Shown: positions 10,378-20,849, counted from the stretch's first letter. The stretch is 64,000 nt of DNA from Bacteroides timonensis (GCF_000513195.1 NZ_CBVI010000007.1:62001-126000), one strand, 5' to 3'. A program made the numbers and translations. The notes: generated by a model not told the origin, from the sequence alone.

Positions 10378-12057
10378 ATGAAAGCGTTCGAATTCAGACC
10401 AAAGCTATTCACGGCTTTGAAGAACTACTCGAAAGAATTATTCATGGCAGACCTGATGGCCGGTATCATAGTAGGTATCGTTGCTCTCCCGCTTGCTATT
10501 GCATTTGGTATTGCATCCGGTGTATCACCCGAGAAAGGTATTATCACGGCAATCATTGCCGGATTCATTATCTCCATGTTGGGAGGTAGCAAAGTACAGA
10601 TCGGTGGTCCTACAGGAGCTTTTATCGTTATTATTTATGGCATTATCCAGCAATACGGAGAAGCGGGATTGATTGTTGCCACGCTAATGGCGGGAGTCAT
10701 TCTTATTCTGTTAGGGATATTCAAGTTGGGTGCTGTAATCAAGTTTATACCCTATCCTATCATCGTGGGATTTACCAGTGGTATTGCTGTCACTATCTTC
10801 ACTACGCAGATAGCTGATATCTTCGGACTTAGTTTCGGTGGTGAAAAAGTTCCCGGAGATTTTGTCGGGAAATGGATGATCTATTTCCAGCATTTCGATA
10901 CCATCAACTGGTGGAACACAATTGTCAGCATTGTAAGTATTGCAATTATTGCCATAACCCCGAAATTCTCAAAGAAGATACCGGGATCTCTGATTGCTAT
11001 CATTGTAGTAACGGTAGCGGTATATCTGATGAAGACGTATGCCGGAATCAACTGTATAGATACCATTGGCGACCGCTTCAGTATCAAAGCGGAACTGCCG
11101 GATGCAGTAATGCCTTCACTAAACTGGGAGGCTATTCAGGACTTATTCCCTGTAGCCATTACCATTGCGGTATTAGGAGCCATCGAATCGCTGCTTTCCG
11201 CTACGGTAGCGGATGGTGTTATTGGCGATAAGCATGATTCCAATACGGAATTGATAGCACAAGGAGCTGCCAACCTAATAACACCCCTGTTTGGTGGTAT
11301 TCCTGCCACCGGTGCTATTGCACGTACAATGGCTAATATAAACAATGGTGGTAAAACTCCTGTTGCAGGTATGATACATGCAATGGTACTTTTGCTTATC
11401 CTTCTGTTCCTTATGCCGTTGGCACAATATATTCCAATGGCTTGTCTGGCAGGTGTATTGGTGATTGTCTCTTATAACATGAGTGGTTGGCGCACGTTCA
11501 AGGCACTGCTGAAGAATCCGAAATCAGACGTAACCGTATTGCTGATCACTTTCTTCCTGACAGTTATTTTCGACTTAACCATCGCTATTGAAGTGGGTCT
11601 TGTCATAGCTTGTGTACTCTTCATGCATCGTGTTATGGAAACCACTGAAATTTCTGTTATTAAAGATGAGATTAATCTGAATGAAGAATCTAACAGTAAA
11701 GAAGATGAAGAAAACCTGTCTATCCCTAAAGGTGTGGAAGTATATGAAATAAACGGCCCTTACTTCTTTGGTATTGCCACCAAGTTCGAGGAAGTCATGT
11801 CCAGACTGGGTGATCGCCCCGAAGTGCGCATTATCCGTATGAGAAAAGTACCCTTCATCGATTCCACAGGTATTCACAACCTGACTAATCTTTGCCAAAT
11901 GGCGCAACGGGAGAAGACAACAATCGTACTTTCCGGTGTGAATGAAAAGGTGCACAAAGCATTAGAGAAATCCGGCTTCTATGAACTGCTGGGTGAAAAG
12001 AATATCTGCCCGAATATCAATGTGGCATTGGAAAGAGCAAAATCACTTCTAGCATAA
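10378..12057 (+). CDS. SulP-family inorganic anion transporter
   Basis: A 559-residue inner membrane permease of the SLC26/SulP family, moving sulfate, bicarbonate or similar anions. Family-typical N-terminal motifs are visible: DLMAGIIVGIVALPLAIAFG and IGGPTGAFIVI, then PATGAIARTMANINNGG in the later core. About 10-12 hydrophobic helices are followed by a cytoplasmic STAS domain (about 455-559) with the signature PFIDSTGIHNLTNL. Length is normal. The true anion cannot be read from sequence. It stands alone between the divergent sensor gene and a terminator at 12086. Confidence 0.93.
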   Translation: MKAFEFRPKLFTALKNYSKELFMADLMAGIIVGIVALPLAIAFGIASGVSPEKGIITAIIAGFIISMLGGSKVQIGGPTGAFIVIIYGIIQQYGEAGLIVATLMAGVILILLGIFKLGAVIKFIPYPIIVGFTSGIAVTIFTTQIADIFGLSFGGEKVPGDFVGKWMIYFQHFDTINWWNTIVSIVSIAIIAITPKFSKKIPGSLIAIIVVTVAVYLMKTYAGINCIDTIGDRFSIKAELPDAVMPSLNWEAIQDLFPVAITIAVLGAIESLLSATVADGVIGDKHDSNTELIAQGAANLITPLFGGIPATGAIARTMANINNGGKTPVAGMIHAMVLLLILLFLMPLAQYIPMACLAGVLVIVSYNMSGWRTFKALLKNPKSDVTVLLITFFLTVIFDLTIAIEVGLVIACVLFMHRVMETTEISVIKDEINLNEESNSKEDEENLSIPKGVEVYEINGPYFFGIATKFEEVMSRLGDRPEVRIIRMRKVPFIDSTGIHNLTNLCQMAQREKTTIVLSGVNEKVHKALEKSGFYELLGEKNICPNINVALERAKSLLA

Positions 12058-12085
12058 CTTTCTCCTCAGATTTTATCAACATATT

Positions 12086-12134
12086 AACGTTTCACAAATA
12101 TGCGTAGTCTCATATATTTGTGGAACGTTTTTTC
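12086..12134 (+). terminator. Intrinsic terminator after the SulP gene
   Basis: A hairpin with arms AACGTTTCACAAATAT and ATATTTGTGGAACGTT (one bulge) is followed directly by a run of T, 29 bp after the stop codon. Confidence 0.8.
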
Positions 12135-12280
12135 ATTCAAAAAATAAGCATATTCTATCTTTGAAAAACAGGACATAAATAACAACCAAATAAACTCATT
12201 TTTCGACCAGATAAGCATATAAACTACTATATTACACCCTATTCTTATTACAAAATCTTTACCAAGCCCCTAAAAAAGGT

Positions 12281-12288
12281 TATATTTG
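12281..12288 (+). promoter_or_regulatory. -7 element of the TPR sensor kinase gene
   Basis: TATATTTG matches TAnnTTTG. It overlaps an alternative TTG start at 12286, so translation must begin at the ATG at 12316 or 12322. Confidence 0.6.
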
Positions 12289-12315
12289 TTGCCTAAAAGC
12301 AAAACAACAAAGACG

Positions 12316-14343
12316 ATGGGAATGGACAAATACGGCAGAATAGTCATATATATTATTATATCTCTATTTTCATTACTGGCATGTAACTCACAAAAAGATG
12401 GGAAAAGAGTGCGAAGTGAGGTCGATGCTTTACTAATCAGTAAGTTCGATTCGATATACACTTATCCGGAAAAGATGAAAACATGCTTCAGAGAAGCACA
12501 AAAAAAGACATCTGACAGTGCAGCTTACTATAAATTGGAACTTTTTGCCGGATATTGCCTTTATCTTCAGGGATATCCGGACAGTGCTCTGCACATCAAT
12601 CAAAAGGTTCTGACTTTCTGCAAACAACACCCCGAAACATCCGCCTTAGAGGGCATGTGCTGGAATCATCGTTCTTCACTACTACAGGGAATGAACCAAC
12701 GAGATTCTTCCATAGCTTGCCTCCACCATGCCTACAATGCCACGTATCGTTCGCACGACCGCCTGGAGCTGGAAAATATATGTATAAACCTAGCTGACGC
12801 ATACCGCCAGAAAGGAGAGCTTGTCCAAGCTTCCAAATATTACAGAAAAGCATTATGGGTGGTAGACTCGCTGAAATCCGAATATGTCAAATTCAGCATT
12901 TACATGGGGCTTGCACAGACTTATGCTGACCTGCATAACTTCACACTGGCACACCGCTACTTTGACTTGGCCGAACAAGTACCCGAACAACGCCTGGAGT
13001 ATGAGAACTATCATTTTCTGAATTCAAAAGGAAACTGTCTTTACTATGAAGAAAAGTACGCAGAGGCCTTACCCTATTTTCAGCAAGCCTATCAGGTAGT
13101 AAAACCGTTCAACCAACCTTCATTTAACGCATTGGTAGAAGCCAATTTAGGGGAGATTTACATGTTACTGGGAAAGCATGACTCAGCCCATTATTATCTG
13201 GATAAATCCTGTTCCGTATTAATGAATGACTCCACTGCCAATGAGGAAGTCTTATTCTATCTGAACAGCCTTCAAGGAGCTTTAGCGTTGCGCGAAAATA
13301 AACTGGAGGCAGCCAACCGTTATCTTTCCAAACCTTACAACCCACAGCGTATCGGCCCCTCCTACATCTATCTGCACAACAAACGCCTGATGGAGTATTA
13401 TGCCCAAAAGAAAGACTTTGAAAAGGCTTATAACTACAAAAACATAGTAGAACAATATGATGACTCCATGAGAAATGTACGGAATATCAATAATATCAAC
13501 GAGATAGATTACCGCTACAGCCAGGACACCACCCTATTGAAAAAAGATATCCTTATCAGCAACGATAAAACCCGACTGTCTCGCCAGCAGAATGCAATCA
13601 TGTTTTTTGTAGGATTGTTAGTCATATCCATTTTGCTGGCAATATTAATCTTCATCTATATCCGGCGGAAAAACGAGCAGAGATATAACCGCCAAATGGC
13701 ATTAGCCACACAACTACGTATGGAGAATATAAGAAACCGCATATCACCGCACTACGTATTCAATGTGCTAAATGCAGTGATGCCGACATTTAAGCAATAT
13801 TCGGAATTAGCACAACCACTCCAGCTGCTTATACAAGTATTGCGTGGAAACCTATTGGCATCTGAAAAAATAGCTGTCGAACTTCAGGAAGAGATAGAAC
13901 TGGTGAAAAACTACATCGCCCTCCGCAAAGAAACCAATCCGGATAATATACACATCGAATGGGAAATTGACGAACAAGTTCCCATACAAACCCTCATTCC
14001 ATCCATGTGTATACAGATTCCGGTAGAAAATGCACTGAAATATGCATTCGGAGAAGAATGTGAACAGGAAAATGTACTTTCCATACAAATTTCAAACAAA
14101 ATCAGAGGACTCTCCATCCATATCCGGGATAACGGCAGCGGATATGATCCGGGAAAACATACCGACTCGAAACGGGGTACGGGAAATGGATTGAAAGTTT
14201 TGTTCCGTACCATAGAGCTATTAAATAGCAAGAATTCTGAGAAAATCATATTCGATATTCAAAACTTAGCTACATCCTCCACCTCCCAGCATGGTACTTT
14301 GGTGACAATGGTTGTCCCTTTCAATTATCAATTCAATATTTAA
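12316..14343 (+). CDS. TPR-containing LytS-type sensor histidine kinase
   Basis: A 675-residue membrane kinase. The N-terminal hydrophobic segment ends in LFSLLACNSQ, either a lipobox or a signal anchor. Tetratricopeptide repeats fill about 60-390 (for example NICINLADAYRQKGELVQAS). A membrane helix lies near 430-452 (FFVGLLVISILLAILIFIYI), then a His_kinase domain with RISPHYVFNVLNAV carrying the phospho-accepting His, and an HATPase with IPVENALKYAF and RGTGNGLKVL. The next gene is the LytTR regulator, 4 bp downstream, so the two form a pair. ATG 12322 is an alternative start. The signal sensed is unknown. Confidence 0.9.
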   Translation: MGMDKYGRIVIYIIISLFSLLACNSQKDGKRVRSEVDALLISKFDSIYTYPEKMKTCFREAQKKTSDSAAYYKLELFAGYCLYLQGYPDSALHINQKVLTFCKQHPETSALEGMCWNHRSSLLQGMNQRDSSIACLHHAYNATYRSHDRLELENICINLADAYRQKGELVQASKYYRKALWVVDSLKSEYVKFSIYMGLAQTYADLHNFTLAHRYFDLAEQVPEQRLEYENYHFLNSKGNCLYYEEKYAEALPYFQQAYQVVKPFNQPSFNALVEANLGEIYMLLGKHDSAHYYLDKSCSVLMNDSTANEEVLFYLNSLQGALALRENKLEAANRYLSKPYNPQRIGPSYIYLHNKRLMEYYAQKKDFEKAYNYKNIVEQYDDSMRNVRNINNINEIDYRYSQDTTLLKKDILISNDKTRLSRQQNAIMFFVGLLVISILLAILIFIYIRRKNEQRYNRQMALATQLRMENIRNRISPHYVFNVLNAVMPTFKQYSELAQPLQLLIQVLRGNLLASEKIAVELQEEIELVKNYIALRKETNPDNIHIEWEIDEQVPIQTLIPSMCIQIPVENALKYAFGEECEQENVLSIQISNKIRGLSIHIRDNGSGYDPGKHTDSKRGTGNGLKVLFRTIELLNSKNSEKIIFDIQNLATSSTSQHGTLVTMVVPFNYQFNI

Positions 14344-14347
14344 AATA

Positions 14348-15109
14348 ATGGCAAATACTATTAAAACTATCATTGTTGACGACGAAATCAACTCTATCCA
14401 AAATTTAGAGGATGATTTGAAAACCTATCCTGAAATAGAAATTCTGGACACGTTCACCTCTTCACAGAAAGCAAAGAAAAGCATCATACAATATCAACCG
14501 GACTTGCTGTTTCTTGACGTGGAAATGCCATATATCAACGGCATCGAACTCTTACAGGAGATACGCCCGCATGTGCGCAATAATATGCGTGTCATATTCT
14601 ATAGCGCTTTTGACAAGTATATGCTCGACGCCTTACGAGCTTCTGCCTTTGACTATCTACTGAAGCCTTATCAGACAAACGAACTCAAACAAATTGTAGA
14701 AAGAATCAAGCGGGAAAAGAGCAACAACTCCATCAATTTTGACCAAGCCATGCGTCAGTTATTAAGTAACGATTGCAAATTCGCTGTTCAAACCATCAGC
14801 CGCTTGTTACTTCTGAGACGGTCCGAAATACTGTATTTTCAATATTCGGATGAAACCCGCTGTTGGCAAATGACCCTGACCAATATGGAACAATACAGAT
14901 TGCGGCTCAGTACCAAGGCGAAGGATATATTGAACTTCTGCCCTTCTTTCATCCGGGTGAATACGAATTACATTCTGAACATTGATTATCTTTCTTCTGT
15001 AGAGAACAATACACTGCGCTGCATACTTTATGCTCCATTCAATCATCTGGAGATTTCGGCAAGCAGACGCCATTACAGCAAAATAAAGGAAGCATTGAAC
15101 TTCCTGTAA
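14348..15109 (+). CDS. LytTR-family response regulator
   Basis: A 253-residue DNA-binding regulator, cognate to the kinase just upstream. A receiver domain (about 5-120) shows TIIVDDEINS, the phospho-Asp motif LLFLDVEMPYINGIELL and the Lys motif FDYLLKPYQ. A LytTR domain (about 150-253) follows, with FCPSFIRVNTNYILNIDYL. The ATG at 14348 is chosen because the earlier in-frame start at 14312 lies inside the kinase gene and adds residues outside the receiver fold. Its targets may include the divergent or downstream surface genes, but that is unproven. Confidence 0.92.
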   Translation: MANTIKTIIVDDEINSIQNLEDDLKTYPEIEILDTFTSSQKAKKSIIQYQPDLLFLDVEMPYINGIELLQEIRPHVRNNMRVIFYSAFDKYMLDALRASAFDYLLKPYQTNELKQIVERIKREKSNNSINFDQAMRQLLSNDCKFAVQTISRLLLLRRSEILYFQYSDETRCWQMTLTNMEQYRLRLSTKAKDILNFCPSFIRVNTNYILNIDYLSSVENNTLRCILYAPFNHLEISASRRHYSKIKEALNFL

Positions 15110-15182
15110 AAAAATACCGTACAAACATTTTTTTGAACCACTTAAGCATAGTTGTTTAAGACTTGAACTGATTTCCTCCAAA

Positions 15183-15246
15183 GCCCTCTTTTCTGTTAAT
15201 TTATATTCATTTAAATTTGCTTACAGAAAAGAAGGCGTTTTTTATT
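15183..15246 (+). terminator. Intrinsic terminator after the LytTR regulator
   Basis: The arms GCCCTCTTTTCTGT and ACAGAAAAGAAGGC pair with one mismatch across an AT-rich loop and are followed by TTTTTTATTTTG. This separates the two-component pair from the downstream caspase cluster. Confidence 0.8.
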
Positions 15247-15369
15247 TTGTCCGTTTAGTACACAAAATAGCATACGATAATTGAATGAACAGATATGAAA
15301 ACAGTTCCACGCCCTCCATAAAGTATTAACAACTACTTCTGGAACTAAGTAGAGTAAGGGATATGAAAC

Positions 15370-17433
15370 ATGAAAAACTTTATTCTATTTTTACTTTGCA
15401 GTTTGTGTCTTCCCCAGTTATCTGCTCAAACCACAAACAATGAAGAGAGACAAAAATATGTTTATCCTCAAAAAGTGTCTCCGACAGGAATAGATAACTA
15501 TCTATTTTCAACTTATTACTACAACGGAAAGAAGACATACAATCTGCGTAATTCGGTGCTGAGCAATTCCGATATGATATCTGCCATGAAGATAAATCCG
15601 GCAGGCTCTTCCTTCGCCATCGTGCAGACGAAAGGCAAGAAAAGCAGCGTTACCGTGTATGATTTATGGATGGCCAACAAGGTGAAACACGAATTCGAAG
15701 AAGACATGACACCCGTATCCCTCTGTTACGCGCCCGATGCCAAAAGCCTCGTGATATCCGGCGACAACAAAGAACTGCTGTTCTTCGATACCCGGCAATA
15801 CGCCCTACAAAGCAAGATGGAAATACCCTTCGTTGCGGAAAACATAGCCATCAGCAGCAGCAACTATTTCATTGCGGCATCCAATGGCAACACACTGGAC
15901 ATCTGGAACCTGCAAACCAAAGAATTGCGCAAAAGCATTGAGGCAGACGATAAAATCAACTGCTTCACCTTCTCCGCCGACAACAACCTGCTTGCCGTAT
16001 TGACCGCCGACGGCAAACTGAATACCTATGACACCCGCACCTTCTTCATCCTCCAGAGCTACGATGCCATGGGGACAGCGAAATACTGCTACTTCCACCC
16101 GGAAGGAAAATACATAGCCATCATCACCGGAGACAACCGTATCTCCATCCTGAACCTGATGGACGAAACAGACCGTGAATACATTGACAATGCCGAAGGC
16201 GGAATTACAGACGCACGTTTCCTGAAAAACGGAAAAGGAGAAATCTTTCTGGCATACAATACGGTAAATTCCATCACTTACGAGCTGATGAGCAAACTGT
16301 CGCCCAACTACACCAAACTGATGAGCGATGAACTGAGTGACCGCATGAACACCTGGATGAAGATGATGCCCGGCGAAACATTGGAAGAGTACAACCTCCG
16401 TGTAAACGACGAGACACGTGCCGAACAAATGAAACTGTTTGAACAAGAAATCGCTACCCGCATGGCCGACAATCTGGTAGAAAAATCGGAAGTAACCTTA
16501 GGAAACTATAACCCCACCGACAATGTGCTGGCACTCGAATTCAACACCATGCCCACCATCTACCTGGACGTGCCCACAGAAGAGGTATCCGACTTCATGA
16601 ATCCCGGCGACCTGGAATTCCGCAACGCCAAGTACGGCCTGACCAAGAACGACAAATTCGAACTTATCTACGCCGACGTATACAACAAGGCTTCCGGAAA
16701 AACTTACAAGTACGATAATCTGGACCGTGAGTCATTCGACTATATGAAGTCCGACGACAACTTCATCCCCCTCAATCTGGTTCAGCAATCCAATATGGAC
16801 GAAATCAAACTACAGGAAATCAAGGAGAGCATCATGAACATGGCTAAACAACAAAAGACGATATCCGACCATACCAAAATATCAGTGGATGCCGGGATTG
16901 CATCCGAAACAGATGCCAACGGAAAAAAAATCATGAACTACAACATCAACTTCTCTTACGAAGTGGAACAGGGGTTCTCTGCCCAAGAGGACTTCGGACC
17001 AGGGAAATATGCCACCGACCAATCGGGTGCCGCCATGTCCATGTTGGCCATCATGAAGACAGCCTTCGAGAAAGACTTCGCCCAATATGTGCAGGCAGGC
17101 AAAAAGCTGCGGGTGAAAATCACCGGAATGGCCGATGCAAGCCCTATTAACGGAAAAATAGCCTACAACGGAGTTTACGGAGAATACACGAACGAGCCCG
17201 TATATAAAGATAATGACTTATCGAACATCACAGTCACCAAAGAAAGCGGTATCACCCAGAACGACCAGCTCGCTTTCCTCCGTGCCGTAGGCGTAAAAGA
17301 GTATCTTCTGCAAAACATTCCGGCCTTCTCTAAAATGAATTCCGACTATAACTATTATATCGAGGTGACCAAAGAGAAAGGCAGCGAATACAGAAGAATC
17401 AGCGTAGCATTCACCTTTGTAGATGCATTTTAA
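15370..17433 (+). CDS. Secreted WD40-like propeller protein with a C-terminal OmpA-like region
   Basis: A 687-residue protein with a signal peptide (about 1-20, ending QLSAQ). WD40-type repeats span about 60-320 (for example KSLVISGDNKELLFFDTRQY and NKLNTYDTRTF-like blades). Residues about 333-450 form a domain that also occurs in the caspase protein encoded next (GETLEEYNLRVNDETR aligns with YETVDEYKARVTETTR). The last third, with KLRVKITGMADASP and LAFLRAVGVKEYLLQ, resembles OmpA-type peptidoglycan-binding domains. It lies 14 bp upstream of the caspase gene, probably in one operon. The precise role is unknown. I infer an envelope scaffold for the caspase protein. Confidence 0.75.
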   Translation: MKNFILFLLCSLCLPQLSAQTTNNEERQKYVYPQKVSPTGIDNYLFSTYYYNGKKTYNLRNSVLSNSDMISAMKINPAGSSFAIVQTKGKKSSVTVYDLWMANKVKHEFEEDMTPVSLCYAPDAKSLVISGDNKELLFFDTRQYALQSKMEIPFVAENIAISSSNYFIAASNGNTLDIWNLQTKELRKSIEADDKINCFTFSADNNLLAVLTADGKLNTYDTRTFFILQSYDAMGTAKYCYFHPEGKYIAIITGDNRISILNLMDETDREYIDNAEGGITDARFLKNGKGEIFLAYNTVNSITYELMSKLSPNYTKLMSDELSDRMNTWMKMMPGETLEEYNLRVNDETRAEQMKLFEQEIATRMADNLVEKSEVTLGNYNPTDNVLALEFNTMPTIYLDVPTEEVSDFMNPGDLEFRNAKYGLTKNDKFELIYADVYNKASGKTYKYDNLDRESFDYMKSDDNFIPLNLVQQSNMDEIKLQEIKESIMNMAKQQKTISDHTKISVDAGIASETDANGKKIMNYNINFSYEVEQGFSAQEDFGPGKYATDQSGAAMSMLAIMKTAFEKDFAQYVQAGKKLRVKITGMADASPINGKIAYNGVYGEYTNEPVYKDNDLSNITVTKESGITQNDQLAFLRAVGVKEYLLQNIPAFSKMNSDYNYYIEVTKEKGSEYRRISVAFTFVDAF

Positions 17434-17447
17434 TCAATCTCTATAAT

Positions 17448-20027
17448 ATGATGAAGAAACAGTTATTGTCAATTGGTTTGTTGGTTTGTTCCTGCATCGC
17501 ATATCAGCCGGTGCAGGCACAATCGCTTGATAAGGCTAATACGGAATACAAGAATTTTGTCCGCCTGAATAATGAGAATGCGGACAAAGGCACGCTCTAC
17601 GTAACCCTGTATGACTGTTACAAAGAGTATGTAGCCGTACTGAAGTCCGCTGCCCCCGGCAGCCCCTCCTACGAGCAGGCAAAAAGCACGTTGCGCGACA
17701 TCCATCCGTATCTTCAGAACGGAGCCATCTACAATTCGCAGAAGGGAAGCCAGCAAAACGCATTGCTGATGGCGCAAGCTTATATAGATGTTCCGCTGAT
17801 GGAAGCCTTTCGGACAGAGTCTTTCCCGAAAGACAACTACTACGCCACAATGGCTTACTTTGCCGCATCCGGCACTTACAATGTGAAGGATTATGCGAAA
17901 GCAATCGTCTATTTCCAAGAGTACCTGAAGACCGGGGATCCAAAGAACAGGAAAAGCGTATTCAGCTACATGGCAAAGGCATGCTCAAATATTAAGAACT
18001 ATACTTTGGCCAAAACCGTGCTCGATGAAGCGATAAACAGTTATCCTTCGGACTTCAACCTCCTGTCTATGGGCATCAACTGTTGCATCGACCTCAAGGA
18101 TAATGAAGGTTTGCAGAAATATGTATCCAAAGCATTGATTATAAAACCCAACGACAACACCTTGCTCAACATCCAGGGGAAACTCTACGAAGAAACGCAG
18201 GAATACCAGAAAGCACTGCAGGTTTATACCACGCTGCGCAACACCAATCCGCGCAGCTTGGACATATACAAGCATCTGGGACTGAATTATTATAATCTGG
18301 GAGTGCTTTTCAACAATAAAGGCACCATGGAAAAGAATTCATCGGCTGCCAAAAAACTCATAAAGCAATCCGAAGAGTACTTCTCGGCTGCCGTGACTAT
18401 CTTCAAAGACGTACTGGCATCAGACCCCACCTCTCTGAAATATATGGAAGCGCTGGCTACCTCCTACCAATGTCTGGGTAATTCGGGCGAAATGAGCGCC
18501 CTGAACAATAAGATATCTTCATTGGGCGGAAATGCCGTATCAGCTTCTTCCATACCTTCACTGATGGCTTTCTCGGACAACAATGTCCCAACTTCACCCC
18601 CTACGGGAACCTCTACAACGGCAAAAAACTACAACTCACAGCTCTTTGCAACCCCTGCGGCAACCGCCTCTGCAGAAGAAGTACCCGAATACCAGACTTT
18701 TGCCAAAAGCTACGTAGAAGAGAAAATAAAAATCTGGCAGCTCAAGGACGATTATGAAACAGTAGACGAATATAAGGCACGCGTAACCGAAACCACCCGC
18801 GACGCCAAGGTCAAAGAACTCCTGGCGGAAGCCGAGAAACAATATATCCGGACTTATACACAGGGCATACGCTTCAGCGAAATGGAGTTGAAACCATACG
18901 ATGCCGACAACCGCGCTTTCCTTGTAGAATCTAAATTCGGCGAACTGGTGGTTCCCGTTCCCCGCGAGAATAATGAGGCCCGTATCTTCGAGAGCAGTTG
19001 GAAAGGAATGCAGTTTAAAGATCCCCAATTTTGCATTAACAATGGAAAGTTGGCATTAGCAAGTCTGACTTTCGTCACCCCCACCGGCAACTCTTACCGG
19101 TACGATAATAAGGAAGCGGTAAATTATGCGGCAACCACGGTAGACGTGCGTTTCGATGCCATCGACTATGGTATACTGGCACAAGCAGACGCCTCTACTG
19201 CTCCTGCTTCAAGGATACAAAAGAATGAAATCAAGGTTGGAAGTTCGGATGTAGATATAAACATACCGGAAGTACGTGCCAACAACGACAAAACCTTTGC
19301 CGTCATTATTTCTAATGAGAATTATACCATGGTATCTAAAGTTCCAATGGCACTGAACGACGGAGAAACCTTCAGCCGCTACTGTGAAAAGACATTAGGA
19401 ATACCTAAAGATAATATCCGTTTTTATCCCGATGCTTCCTACGGAACGATGCTACGTGCCATGCGTGATATCAAAGATATATCCAATGCTTATGCGGGAC
19501 AAATAAAAGTAGTGTTCTACTATGCCGGCCACGGCATCCCCAACGAAGCCACTAAAGACGCTTTCCTGCTTCCTATTGACGCCGACGGTCAGCAGACAGA
19601 AGGATGCTACTCGCTCAACAAACTCTATACGGAACTGGGCGGACTGAACGCCAATTATGTAGTGGTCTTTTTGGATGCTTGTTTCAGTGGTGCACAACGT
19701 GATGGCGGTATGCTTGCTTCCGCCCGTGGCGTAGCATTGAAAGCGAAGAAAGAAGATCCGAAAGGAAACATGGTTATCTTCAGTGCCGCCTCGGGCGATG
19801 AAACTGCTTTTCCTTATAAAGACAAAGGACATGGATTATTCACTTACTTCTTACTAAAGAAGTTACAGGAAAGCAAAGGGAATACAACGCTGGAAGAGCT
19901 AGGCAGTTATCTGACGGAGAAGGTTAAACAGCAATCGGTTGTAGTGAACCGGAAAGTACAAACGCCAACAGTATCTCCTTCGGCAACGTTAAGTAACAGC
20001 TGGAAAGAATTAAAGCTAAAGCCATAA
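17448..20027 (+). CDS. Secreted TPR protein with C-terminal caspase-like (C14) peptidase domain
   Basis: An 859-residue protein with signal peptide (ending PVQAQS). TPR-type helical repeats cover about 25-360. The domain shared with the preceding gene occupies about 433-550, and a caspase/metacaspase fold about 615-855. The catalytic dyad is intact: His695 in VVFYYAGHGIPNE and Cys745 in VVVFLDACFSGAQ. The family cleaves after basic or acidic residues, and the specificity here is not predictable. A secreted caspase is likely to work in the periplasm or on the surface. The start could also be the second Met, at 17451. It is followed within 33 bp by a barrel protein and then by fimbrillins. Confidence 0.88.
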   Translation: MMKKQLLSIGLLVCSCIAYQPVQAQSLDKANTEYKNFVRLNNENADKGTLYVTLYDCYKEYVAVLKSAAPGSPSYEQAKSTLRDIHPYLQNGAIYNSQKGSQQNALLMAQAYIDVPLMEAFRTESFPKDNYYATMAYFAASGTYNVKDYAKAIVYFQEYLKTGDPKNRKSVFSYMAKACSNIKNYTLAKTVLDEAINSYPSDFNLLSMGINCCIDLKDNEGLQKYVSKALIIKPNDNTLLNIQGKLYEETQEYQKALQVYTTLRNTNPRSLDIYKHLGLNYYNLGVLFNNKGTMEKNSSAAKKLIKQSEEYFSAAVTIFKDVLASDPTSLKYMEALATSYQCLGNSGEMSALNNKISSLGGNAVSASSIPSLMAFSDNNVPTSPPTGTSTTAKNYNSQLFATPAATASAEEVPEYQTFAKSYVEEKIKIWQLKDDYETVDEYKARVTETTRDAKVKELLAEAEKQYIRTYTQGIRFSEMELKPYDADNRAFLVESKFGELVVPVPRENNEARIFESSWKGMQFKDPQFCINNGKLALASLTFVTPTGNSYRYDNKEAVNYAATTVDVRFDAIDYGILAQADASTAPASRIQKNEIKVGSSDVDINIPEVRANNDKTFAVIISNENYTMVSKVPMALNDGETFSRYCEKTLGIPKDNIRFYPDASYGTMLRAMRDIKDISNAYAGQIKVVFYYAGHGIPNEATKDAFLLPIDADGQQTEGCYSLNKLYTELGGLNANYVVVFLDACFSGAQRDGGMLASARGVALKAKKEDPKGNMVIFSAASGDETAFPYKDKGHGLFTYFLLKKLQESKGNTTLEELGSYLTEKVKQQSVVVNRKVQTPTVSPSATLSNSWKELKLKP

Positions 20028-20060
20028 CGGAACAATCATAACTCTAAAAATACAGAACAA

Positions 20061-20849
20061 ATGAAGAAATTACTATTACTGGGCTTTTTCCTCTCGCTGG
20101 GCGGCTTTTATCTATCCGCACAGAACACGGTGAGTGGAATTGTTACGGACAAGAAGGGAAATCCTATTCCGGGAGCCAAAGTTGAAATCAAGGGAGGGAC
20201 TGAATCAACTATTACAGAGCTGGACGGTACGTTTACACTGGAGACAAAAACTCCGGCGCAAAAGGTGAAAGTCTACTATGTGGGTATGCAGGCGAAAGAA
20301 CAGAAGGTGAAACCGGATATGCTTATCAAAATGTCGGACAGCAGCTGGTGGCGGGAAAAACCGGACAAGTATCGGTGGCTGGTGGGCGTGCAGATGGCTG
20401 TTCCGGATGATTGCCTGGAACTTACGCCTTCTTTCGGATTGATGCTGGGACGGGTGAAGAACATTGGTTGGTATGTGAAAGGAGTGTACAGCAAGAAGCA
20501 ATCGACAGCAGGCAGTATGGGTGAAGAAGATTACTATTGGACTACCGGCAAAAGCAAATGCAGCTATGTGTCGGCAACGGGGGGTGTCATTGTCCGCCTG
20601 TGGAGCCCGATTTATCTGTATGCAGGTGCAGGATATTTTGACAGGGAAGCAGCCTGGCAACTTGCCAATGGTGATTATTATAAGTACTCTCCAGATACTT
20701 ATAGTGGTGTAGCTGCTGATTTTGGTGTAATGCTGAAAATAAAGAGATTTTTTATCAATGCCGGTGCTACTTATGGCTTTCCGCTTGACGGCGGCTATGA
20801 CAGCACAAAAAAAGGCGTAGGTAATTTCGGTGTAGGTATGTACTTTTAA
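20061..20849 (+). CDS. Outer membrane protein with carboxypeptidase-regulatory-like domain
   Basis: A 262-residue protein: signal peptide (about 1-20, ending YLSAQ), a CarboxypepD_reg-like beta-sandwich (about 22-88, with SGIVTDKKGNPIPGAKVEIK), then a region rich in aromatic alternating strands (for example IYLYAGAGYFDREAAW and NAGATYGFPLDGG) ending in a terminal Phe, as in outer membrane barrels. It follows the caspase gene by 33 bp and precedes the first fimbrillin by 18 bp. Its function is not recognised. It may anchor the neighbouring surface proteins. Confidence 0.7.
   Translation: MKKLLLLGFFLSLGGFYLSAQNTVSGIVTDKKGNPIPGAKVEIKGGTESTITELDGTFTLETKTPAQKVKVYYVGMQAKEQKVKPDMLIKMSDSSWWREKPDKYRWLVGVQMAVPDDCLELTPSFGLMLGRVKNIGWYVKGVYSKKQSTAGSMGEEDYYWTTGKSKCSYVSATGGVIVRLWSPIYLYAGAGYFDREAAWQLANGDYYKYSPDTYSGVAADFGVMLKIKRFFINAGATYGFPLDGGYDSTKKGVGNFGVGMYF

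Noticed and set aside
12286..12315. Earlier TTG start for the TPR kinase gene
   Set aside because: It overlaps the -7 element TATATTTG, so it would lie before the transcription start.
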